27,511 bases of DNA, taken from contig CAMYCE010000019.1 in the NCBI GenBank assembly GCA_947254205.1, forward strand, positions 1 to 27,511, written 5' to 3'. The DNA comes from an uncultured Prevotellaceae bacterium (lineage in GTDB: Bacteria; Bacteroidota; Bacteroidia; Bacteroidales; Muribaculaceae). Below the pieces are notes generated by a model. It had not been told where the DNA came from, made no database searches, and worked only from the letters and a program-made list of their open reading frames with translations. This document shows, piece after piece, positions 15,952-22,500 of this stretch. How positions within the stretch are numbered: position 1 is the stretch's first letter; every line of letters starts with the position of its first letter. Position numbers and translations under genes: made by a program.

Positions 15952-17261
15952 AACCATTATTAACACTCTTATTTGCCACCTTGTGTTGCGTGGCATCATG
16001 GTCACAAGAGGCCCCCAACCGTCTCATTGTGGCTCACAGCAACAAGCTGACAGGATATGCTCTTGAAGGAGTTGATTCTATGTATTTCACAAACGTGAAA
16101 GGCCCCGTTGCCGCCAAGGTAACTTTTCAACGTTTTGCCACAGGCGACGCAGACACCATTTGGTGTTCAGTGCAACGCACCGAGAATTGCAAGACATTCC
16201 GCATTCTCACCATTACGAGCAACATTGCTAAACAAATCAACGATGCTGCCAGCTGCGAATTATTATTCGACCGCATGGGTGCCACTACAAAGTACAACGA
16301 AAACTTTGAATCGGCTCAAATGACAGGTTTTTCTAAAAAGTTGACTCAAAATGCCGACTATACCATCATTACATTGGGATATGACGAATTTGACGTAGCC
16401 TGCGAGATAAGCAAGGCCGAATTCAAGACTCCCAAGCCAACACTTGTTGGTGATCCCAAGTTCACAACAATTGAGGCACAAAATGTGTCGAGCTTCTCTT
16501 TCGATGTTCTCATCACAGGCAACGATGACGTGAAAGGCTTTGCTGCTGTAGCAATGCCCGAAGGACAGCTTCAACAACAATTTGATCAATTCGGTCCAAT
16601 GATGGGCTTGGCCTCCATCAGCGACATGATTAAGTCTTGGGGCTTTAAGGCTAGCGGCAAGACCGAGACTTTCTCTTGGACGGAAATGATCCCCAAAACT
16701 AAGTATGAGGTATGGATTCAAGGATGGGACAAAAATGATTCATATATGGATCCCGTGAAAATCGACGTTCAGACACCTGTTGCCGGTGGACATGGCACTC
16801 CTGAGATGACTATCAATGTGGGTAAATTTGAATATAACGAAGAAAACCAATGCTATGTTCAAACAGTGACTTTCACACCCAATGCTGATGCCGGATTACA
16901 CCATGATATTATTATGAGCGATTCGGCCTACAATGCAAATGGAGCAGACAAGGTGAAAGAAATGCTCATGAGCGAATCTCCAATGACCGCTCAATGGGAT
17001 CAATTTGGAGTAGACAACTTCACGTTCCAATGCGACCCCAAGACAACATGGTATGCTGTTTCGATGGCTCAAAACGCCGACGGAAAATGGAGTGAAGTTG
17101 CTTTAGTACGCTTCACAACTCCCGAAAAAGCAGAAGAAGCCCCCATTACAAGAACTCCTGCACGGGCTATTGCCAAGAGACTGGTTGCAGAACAAAATGG
17201 TCCTGGCGCTTTCATAGCTCCATTTAAAATACAACCTAAAAAAGAAGTAGTATTGAAATAG
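15948..17261 (+). CDS. Secreted protein with two fibronectin-like modules, function unknown
   Basis: 437 aa. The signal peptide MKPLLTLLFATLCCVASWSQ is followed by LIVAHSNKLTGYALEGVDSM, the same kind of G-x-x-x-x-x-L-x-x-I/V-D-S segment as in the upstream gene. The rest looks like two related beta-sandwich modules. Module 1 (about 180-275) carries QQFDQFG and PKTKYEVWIQGWDKND; module 2 (about 280-395) carries AQWDQFG and PKTTWYAVSMAQNADGK. The spacing suggests an internal duplication. The basic tail ends KKEVVLK without a clear sorting domain. It overlaps the preceding gene by 4 bp and ends before a strong hairpin. No catalytic motif recognised. Confidence 0.75.
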   Translation: MKPLLTLLFATLCCVASWSQEAPNRLIVAHSNKLTGYALEGVDSMYFTNVKGPVAAKVTFQRFATGDADTIWCSVQRTENCKTFRILTITSNIAKQINDAASCELLFDRMGATTKYNENFESAQMTGFSKKLTQNADYTIITLGYDEFDVACEISKAEFKTPKPTLVGDPKFTTIEAQNVSSFSFDVLITGNDDVKGFAAVAMPEGQLQQQFDQFGPMMGLASISDMIKSWGFKASGKTETFSWTEMIPKTKYEVWIQGWDKNDSYMDPVKIDVQTPVAGGHGTPEMTINVGKFEYNEENQCYVQTVTFTPNADAGLHHDIIMSDSAYNANGADKVKEMLMSESPMTAQWDQFGVDNFTFQCDPKTTWYAVSMAQNADGKWSEVALVRFTTPEKAEEAPITRTPARAIAKRLVAEQNGPGAFIAPFKIQPKKEVVLK

Positions 17262-17291
17262 TTATTCAACTATCTCAACTTCCCTATAAGC

Positions 17292-17330
17292 AAAGCGGAA
17301 GGCAAGTGACTTGCCTTCCGCTTTTGTTTT
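17292..17330. terminator. Strong terminator hairpin between convergent genes
   Basis: AAAGCGGAAGGCAAG (17292-17306) and CTTGCCTTCCGCTTT (17310-17324) form a perfect 15-bp stem with a 3-nt loop, followed by a T-rich run on the + strand. It lies 30 bp after the + strand gene and 13 bp after the end of the minus-strand barrel gene, so it probably terminates both. Confidence 0.85.
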
Positions 17331-17337
17331 CTTTATA

Positions 17338-19380
17338 TTATAAGATACCCGTTTGATTGTCTTGATTTTGCAGTTTCTTTTCAATGTCGCGATACTTGTT
17401 GCCTCGATTGAGTTTAACCGAGAATGAAAGGCTCACCATGTTGCCATAGTCGGTGCCATGGGTAGAAATTTGCTTCTTCACATGCTCGTTGAGCACCTCG
17501 CTATAATAAAGGCGAGGATTGCTGTTGAAGGGGTGTTGCACAAAGAGCGACACATTGCCATGCTCCATGCGATAGCTGCAAGTGAAGTAGATAGCAGCCC
17601 CCTGCTTGCCCAAGGTTTCTCCTTCCACAAATTTCCAACCATTGTCGGCATTGGCAGTCACAGTGAATTTGCCCAAATAGGCCTGCACGCTACAGCCCCC
17701 ATTCCATGCACTCATGAAATGGGTGTAATTGTCGCCTCGGTTGAAAAAGCGATAAAATCCGCCATAGGCCGAAAGCACGAGTTTGTCGGGCAAAATGCTA
17801 TATTGCGTGGTGTTTCTCACATAAAACATGCTGATGCCCTTTTGGTTGCGCTGTGTGTAATAGAATTGATTGTCGCTTGAGCGTTGATAGAGAGCCATAT
17901 TGGAATGAGGGTTGGCCCTATACTCCACATCGAGTTGCGAGAAAATTCCTTTTTTGACAAACGTGAGCCCCAATCTATTGGTCACCACCCGATCGGGCTT
18001 CAAGTTGGGATTACCCACAGTCCACTCCATGCTATTGAGCCTGATGCGCGTGTCGTTGATCATCGCAATTTTTGACACATGCCGGTAGGTTTCAAAGTCA
18101 TATTTCATCGTCCACGCAGGCGAGAAGGCATAGGCTGTGGTGAATTTAGGGCGAAATAGCCAATAGCTATACCTGTTTTTGCCTTGATGATACCAATCAT
18201 TGCTCACTCCCAGCCCTGCCATATAGGTGAACTTGCCGAGCGTGCCTTTCAGTTCGCCAAAAAGATAATAGCTCTGGTTTTTCATCATGGTCAACGCCTC
18301 CACGCTTTGGCTATATTCATTGCGAGTGTGCTTGAAATGATGCTTAAAGCCCAGCGACAGAGTGAACGGCTTGAGACGGTTTTCATAGATAGCTTCACTC
18401 AGCACCGACCACATGTTGCCATCAACATGATAGCCATAGGGCATGCCCTCGTTGTTGAAGCTATCGCTACCGGTGGCGATGTGAGTGCCCACCACATTGG
18501 CCACAATCGACTGGTGAGCCCCCAAGGGTGAATTGAAGTAGAGGTCAACTACCGGCCTAAACGAGTGGCTCTTGCTTCGACTTTCGCCCCAATACCTTTT
18601 AGAGCCATCGGTGATGATGCGCCGCGTGAAATCGCCCGGACTGCGGTCGATTTCACCCGATAAAGAGGCTTGAAACACACGACTATCCACATCGCTCCAG
18701 CTATATTTCAACTCCACGCTGTGTTGCATGTTGTGGGAGCGACTCTCCACATCTTCACGCTCAATGCGATGAATGCTGCCATCGTTGAGCTGATAGTTGG
18801 CACATTCATGCTCACGATTTCCTCTAAAATCGCGATAGTTGGCAGAATAGGAAATGCCAAACTCCGATTTTCCATTATTGAGCCTGCCAAATGCAGTGCC
18901 ATTGCCCAACCGAGTGGTGAGGGCATGTTGCAGGTGGACTCCCAAGGTGTAGCCCGCATTGCGCCGAGCAGTGCGCACATCAATCACAAAAGCCACATCA
19001 CTGCCATATCGCAATGCCGGATTGTTGATAAAATTCACATTTTTCACACTCTTAGGGTCAAGTGCCATGAGGTCTTCACGAGAAGCCAAAGCACCATTAA
19101 TCCTGATTTGCACTTCACCCTGCCCATTGAGCGCAGTGATGCTGTGCATCACTTCATCGACACGAATTGAGGGCAGAGCCAGCTTGGCAAGCAAGCTGTA
19201 GCCGTTGGGCGACGACTCTTTTTGCAATTTTGAGGGCAATATGAGCTGGCCGTCGGGCTTGTTGATGACTTGCGAGGTCTCGACTTGCACCTCGCCCAGT
19301 TGCACGTGCTTGGCCTCTTGAGCATGAAGCCATGAAGTTGAAATAGAAGTTAAGATTAAAAAAATAGCCGTTTTTCTCAT
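17338..19380 (-). CDS. TonB-receptor-like outer-membrane beta-barrel protein
   Basis: 680 aa from ATG 19380; the frame extends to 19428, but MRKTAIFLILTSISTSWLHAQ is a clean signal peptide. Residues about 22-135 resemble a receptor plug: QLGEVQVETSQVINKPDGQL, LALPSIRVDE, GEVQIRINGALASREDLMAL and NVNFINNPALRYGSDVAFVIDV. This pattern belongs to the Bacteroidota outer-membrane barrel family related to TonB-dependent receptors. The usual N-terminal carboxypeptidase-regulatory-like domain is absent. The remainder alternates aromatic beta-strands, with the conserved NPNLKPDRVVTNRLGL segment. There is no SusD partner, so glycan uptake is not indicated; cargo is unknown. It lies 76 bp downstream of a membrane regulator gene; a weak promoter-like TACTTTCG (minus, 19405-19398) sits between them. 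Confidence 0.85.
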   Translation of the reverse strand: MRKTAIFLILTSISTSWLHAQEAKHVQLGEVQVETSQVINKPDGQLILPSKLQKESSPNGYSLLAKLALPSIRVDEVMHSITALNGQGEVQIRINGALASREDLMALDPKSVKNVNFINNPALRYGSDVAFVIDVRTARRNAGYTLGVHLQHALTTRLGNGTAFGRLNNGKSEFGISYSANYRDFRGNREHECANYQLNDGSIHRIEREDVESRSHNMQHSVELKYSWSDVDSRVFQASLSGEIDRSPGDFTRRIITDGSKRYWGESRSKSHSFRPVVDLYFNSPLGAHQSIVANVVGTHIATGSDSFNNEGMPYGYHVDGNMWSVLSEAIYENRLKPFTLSLGFKHHFKHTRNEYSQSVEALTMMKNQSYYLFGELKGTLGKFTYMAGLGVSNDWYHQGKNRYSYWLFRPKFTTAYAFSPAWTMKYDFETYRHVSKIAMINDTRIRLNSMEWTVGNPNLKPDRVVTNRLGLTFVKKGIFSQLDVEYRANPHSNMALYQRSSDNQFYYTQRNQKGISMFYVRNTTQYSILPDKLVLSAYGGFYRFFNRGDNYTHFMSAWNGGCSVQAYLGKFTVTANADNGWKFVEGETLGKQGAAIYFTCSYRMEHGNVSLFVQHPFNSNPRLYYSEVLNEHVKKQISTHGTDYGNMVSLSFSVKLNRGNKYRDIEKKLQNQDNQTGIL

Positions 19381-19456
19381 TACTCTTTTTTTTCTCCCGA
19401 AAGTAGAGAAGATGGACTTGAAGGGCAAGAAAAAAGGCTGACAACTATCTGACTTT

Positions 19457-20242
19457 TTAACGAGAGCGACGTGTTATAAATTGCAAAATATTGGATAGCA
19501 AACCATTACAAGTTTCTTGCAGAGAATAGCCATTTTCACGGTCGGTCACAATTTTAAGACGACCACTTTGCTCCACAATGGGGCGCAATCGCCTGATGAG
19601 CGTGTAGAGCGTGTCGCTGGCATCGGGTTTCTTGGGCCAAAGTGTCTCGCATATTTCTTGTTTGGAGAGAGCATGGGCTTGATGGCTGTAGAACATCACC
19701 ATGAGCCGATGTTGCATGGGTGTGAACTTCACTTCTTGTCCGTTTTTATAGAAAAAACTCTCATCGCTTTCTCTAAACACAAGATCGCCCAAAGCCACTT
19801 GACGAGCGCGCTGGCGTTTAAAATACCACAGCCCCCATGCACTCCACAGCACAGCCATGACACTAAAAAACAAGGGGGCGCGCTTGTCGGCCATGAGCCA
19901 TAGCGACAGCACCGAGCAGTTGGCATAGCTTTGAAACACTGCCTTGTGGGTAGCATTGTTCCACTTCATTTTATCGCTACTCAACCATTGCTTGTTGTGA
20001 CCACTCATGGCATAGTAGACAAATGAGCATTCGCGCAACTCATCGATCGTGAGGTTGCGTCGATAGGTGTTGATAGTGTCTTGAGTAATCCATGCCTCTT
20101 GCTTGCCTTGCAAGGTTTTGGCCAAAGCCTGATTCATGTCGAGCACCACACGCGCCCGCGCAGTTCTATAATTCATGATGCCCGTGCCACATGCTCCTGC
20201 AATAAAGGAGAGCAACACCACAACAGCATAGATGGGTTTCAT
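19457..20242 (-). CDS. Membrane-embedded winged-helix one-component regulator
   Basis: 261 aa. TM1 (about 4-24), an extracytoplasmic segment of about 95 residues, TM2 (about 122-141), then a cytoplasmic OmpR/PhoB-type winged helix (about 151-242): LGDLVFRESDESFFYKNGQE, FTPMQHRLMVMFYSHQ, LSKQEICETLWP, SDTLYTLIRRLRPIVEQSG and a wing ending VTDRENGYSL. This is ToxR-like in principle (DNA binding coupled to an outside sensor) but with the DNA-binding domain at the C-terminus after a TM-loop-TM sensor. No receiver or kinase domain is present. The adjacent barrel gene is a natural target candidate, and a nested palindrome sits immediately upstream (20259-20379). The target inference is untested; the domain calls are sound. 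Confidence 0.85.
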   Translation of the reverse strand: MKPIYAVVVLLSFIAGACGTGIMNYRTARARVVLDMNQALAKTLQGKQEAWITQDTINTYRRNLTIDELRECSFVYYAMSGHNKQWLSSDKMKWNNATHKAVFQSYANCSVLSLWLMADKRAPLFFSVMAVLWSAWGLWYFKRQRARQVALGDLVFRESDESFFYKNGQEVKFTPMQHRLMVMFYSHQAHALSKQEICETLWPKKPDASDTLYTLIRRLRPIVEQSGRLKIVTDRENGYSLQETCNGLLSNILQFITRRSR

Positions 20243-20258
20243 AGCAATTCCTTTTTTT

Positions 20259-20379
20259 TAACCCCAATCGGTCATTAGGTTTCTTTGTTGTTGTCAAATT
20301 ATTTTGAGTAATTTGACAAAGGCAAGGAAAAGGCTAAGATATTTCCTTATTGCGACCTAATGCCCGATTTGGGCTTAAT
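20259..20379. repeat. Nested palindromic element upstream of the regulator, containing dispersed repeat copy B
   Basis: Outer inverted pair: TTAACCCCAATCGGTCATTAGG (20258-20280 area) and CCTAATGCCCGATTTGGGCT (from 20357). Inner pair: 20281-20302 and 20310-20331, 18 of 22 positions complementary around TTTTGAG, with TCAAATTA/TAATTTGA perfect at the centre. About 25 bp on the right side interrupt the symmetry. The left half (20250-20315) is the near-copy of 68-132. It starts 16 bp before the regulator ATG, so it overlaps that gene's leader and probably its promoter. It may be an autoregulatory operator or a miniature element. Confidence 0.65.
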
Positions 20380-20442
20380 GGTTTCTACAAAAATAGCTAT
20401 TCCTATCGGTTTTATCAACCCTCAACGTAGCTGAAGTCGAGT

Positions 20443-20477
20443 AAAAAGATGGGGCACACCTAAGGTGTGCCCCATCT
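20443..20477 (-). terminator. Terminator of aspA
   Basis: AGATGGGGCACACC and GGTGTGCCCCATCT form a perfect 14-bp stem with a 3-nt loop. On the minus strand it is followed by TTTTT and lies about 30 bp after the aspA stop, a textbook Rho-independent terminator. Confidence 0.88.
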
Positions 20478-20505
20478 GCTATGTGAATATTACAAATTTC
20501 TAATT

Positions 20506-21921
20506 TTAGATCGAGAACTTGTGCGACGACTTGAGCATCTCGTTGGGGTCGAGCGCCTCATCGAGTTGTTCTTTGCTCAACAAGCCTTGCTCGAGCACGA
20601 TGTCATAAACCGAGCGATTGGTTTCAAGAGCCTCTTTGGCAACCTTGGTGCTGGCCTTGTAGCCAATATAGGGGTTGAGGGCTGTCACGATGCCAATGCT
20701 GTTTTTCACCATTGCGCCAGTGTGCTCGGCATTCACGGTGATGCCTTTGATGCACTCGTTGGTGAGGGTGTCGAGGGCATTGCTCAACCAAATTTCGCTC
20801 TCGATGATGCACTGTGTGATCACAGGTTCCATCACGTTGAGTTGCAATTGGCCGGCTTCGGCTGCAAACGACACAGTTGTGTCGTTGCCAATCACCTTGA
20901 AGCACACTTGGTTGGTCACTTCGGGAATCACGGGATTCACCTTGCCGGGCATGATAGAGCTACCGGGAGCCTTGGGAGGCAAGTTGATTTCGTGCAAGCC
21001 ACAACGAGGACCCGAAGCCATGAGACGAAGGTCGTTGCAAATCTTTGACAGCTTCACAGCCAAACGCTTGAGAGCACCACTATAGCTCACATAGTCGCCG
21101 GTGTCGGGAGTTGCCTCAACCAAGTCTTTGGCAAGCACAAAGGGTTCGCCAGTGAATTGGGCCAACTTTTTGGTGCACAATTCCGAGAATCCGGGCACAG
21201 CACACAAGCCGGTGCCAATGGCAGTGCCACCCATGTTGGTCTCATAGAGTTGCTTCACATTGAAGTCGAGGTTGGCAAGTTCTTCTTCCATTGTGTGAGC
21301 AAAAGCCATGAATTCCTGACCGCAAGTCATGGGCACAGCATCTTGCAACTGGGTGCGCCCCATCTTAATCACGTCTTTAAACTCGGCACCCTTGGCTTCG
21401 AGAGCGGCGATGAGACGCTTCAGGCTCTCCACAAGTTTCTTGTGCAACAAGATGAATGTGAGACGAATTGAAGTGGGATAGGCATCGTTGGTCGACTGGC
21501 CGCAGTTCACGTGGTCGTTGGGCGAGCAATACTTGTATTCTCCCTTATTGTGACCCATGATTTCGATAGCACGATTGGCAATCACCTCATTGGCGTTCAT
21601 GTTCACGCTGGTGCCGGCACCACCCTGCATCATGTCGACGGGGAAGTCTTCGTGGAATTTTCCGTCAATAATCTCGCGGCAAGCTTGAGCAACTGCAGCC
21701 GAGATTTCATCGTTGATTACGCCCAACTCGTGATTGGCTTCAATTGCAGCCAATTTCACATAGGCAATGGCCTTAACATATTCGGGATAATCACGCATTT
21801 TCAAAGAAGAAATGCGATAATTGTTAATGGCACGTTGTGTCTGCACACCATAGTAGGCTGTTTCAGGCACTTGGAGCTCTCCTAAAAGGTCGCTCTCGAT
21901 ACGAAATTTTTCTTCGCTCAT
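20506..21921 (-). CDS. aspA: Aspartate ammonia-lyase
   Basis: 471 aa, full length for the family. Deaminates L-aspartate to fumarate and ammonia, feeding the fumarate-reduction branch used by anaerobic Bacteroidales. Fumarase/aspartase signatures: GGAGTSVNMNANEV (100-113), SPNDHVNCGQSTNDAYPTSI (133-152), MGRTQLQDAVPM (187-198) and the signature loop GSSIMPGKVNP (320-330). QLQDAVPM and VIPEVTNQVCFKVIGND favour aspartase over class II fumarase. It has its own promoter, with a palindrome in the spacer, and a clear terminator, so it is probably monocistronic. Confidence 0.93.
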   Translation of the reverse strand: MSEEKFRIESDLLGELQVPETAYYGVQTQRAINNYRISSLKMRDYPEYVKAIAYVKLAAIEANHELGVINDEISAAVAQACREIIDGKFHEDFPVDMMQGGAGTSVNMNANEVIANRAIEIMGHNKGEYKYCSPNDHVNCGQSTNDAYPTSIRLTFILLHKKLVESLKRLIAALEAKGAEFKDVIKMGRTQLQDAVPMTCGQEFMAFAHTMEEELANLDFNVKQLYETNMGGTAIGTGLCAVPGFSELCTKKLAQFTGEPFVLAKDLVEATPDTGDYVSYSGALKRLAVKLSKICNDLRLMASGPRCGLHEINLPPKAPGSSIMPGKVNPVIPEVTNQVCFKVIGNDTTVSFAAEAGQLQLNVMEPVITQCIIESEIWLSNALDTLTNECIKGITVNAEHTGAMVKNSIGIVTALNPYIGYKASTKVAKEALETNRSVYDIVLEQGLLSKEQLDEALDPNEMLKSSHKFSI

Positions 21922-21973
21922 GATAATTTCAGGTTTTACAGATAAATTGTTTTGATCAATTTAATTTCCACCT

Positions 21974-22005
21974 CAAAGATAGTCATTAAAAATGACTTGT
22001 ACCAA
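21974..22005 (-). promoter_or_regulatory. aspA promoter with an operator-like palindrome in the spacer
   Basis: Minus strand: TTGG (22005-22002), 20 nt, TATCTTTG (21981-21974). The spacer contains AGTCATT-AAA-AATGACT (21981-21997), a perfect 7-bp inverted repeat that also touches the -7 box. A regulator dimer bound there would block RNA polymerase. The leader to the ATG is about 45 nt. Confidence 0.5.
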
Positions 22006-22022
22006 TTATTGAGTTTTAATTG

Positions 22023-22475
22023 CTACTTCACCGCAATTTTATCGATGCGTCGCTGGTGACGACCACCTTCAAAGGGGGTGTTCAAGAATTCTTGCACCAT
22101 AGCAATAGCCTCGTCGTTGCTCACAAATCGGCCTGGCATAGCGAGGAAATTGGCATCGTTGTGCTGGCGAGCCAAGCGAGCCACTTCGGGAATCCAGCAC
22201 AATGCCGAGCGAATGCCTTGATGCTTGTTGAGGGTCATGTTGATGCCCTCGCCACTGCCACATATTCCAATACCGGGGTAGCACTCGCCATTTTCAACAG
22301 CCAAAGCTGCAGGGTGAGCAAAGTCGGGGTAGTCACAACTTTCCTCACTGTAGGTTCCAAAATCTTTGTAGGCAATGCCTTTTTCATCAAGATATTTCAT
22401 GACGGCTTGCTTGGTTGCTATGCCTGCATGGTCGCAGCACAATGCAATGGGTTGATTAGTTTTTAAAATGTTCAT
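22023..22475 (-). CDS. rpiB: Ribose-5-phosphate isomerase B
   Basis: 150 aa from ATG 22475. The frame extends to 22559 but would overlap the upstream dehydratase gene, and the family N-terminus is IALCCDHAGIATK. Interconverts ribose-5-P and ribulose-5-P. RpiB/LacA signatures: CDHAG, YPDFAHPAA, the phosphate-binding and catalytic region GICGSGEGINMTLNKHQGIR, and ARLARQHNDANFLAMPGR. It follows the FlaA1/CapD-like gene by 25 bp on the same strand and probably shares its transcript. Confidence 0.93.
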   Translation of the reverse strand: MNILKTNQPIALCCDHAGIATKQAVMKYLDEKGIAYKDFGTYSEESCDYPDFAHPAALAVENGECYPGIGICGSGEGINMTLNKHQGIRSALCWIPEVARLARQHNDANFLAMPGRFVSNDEAIAMVQEFLNTPFEGGRHQRRIDKIAVK

Positions 22476-22500
22476 TTCAACATTTTTTTTTATATAATTG

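Noticed and set aside
17338..19380. SusCD-type polysaccharide utilisation locus
   Set aside because: The barrel is shorter than SusC, lacks the N-terminal regulatory-like domain, and no SusD or glycoside hydrolase gene is nearby.
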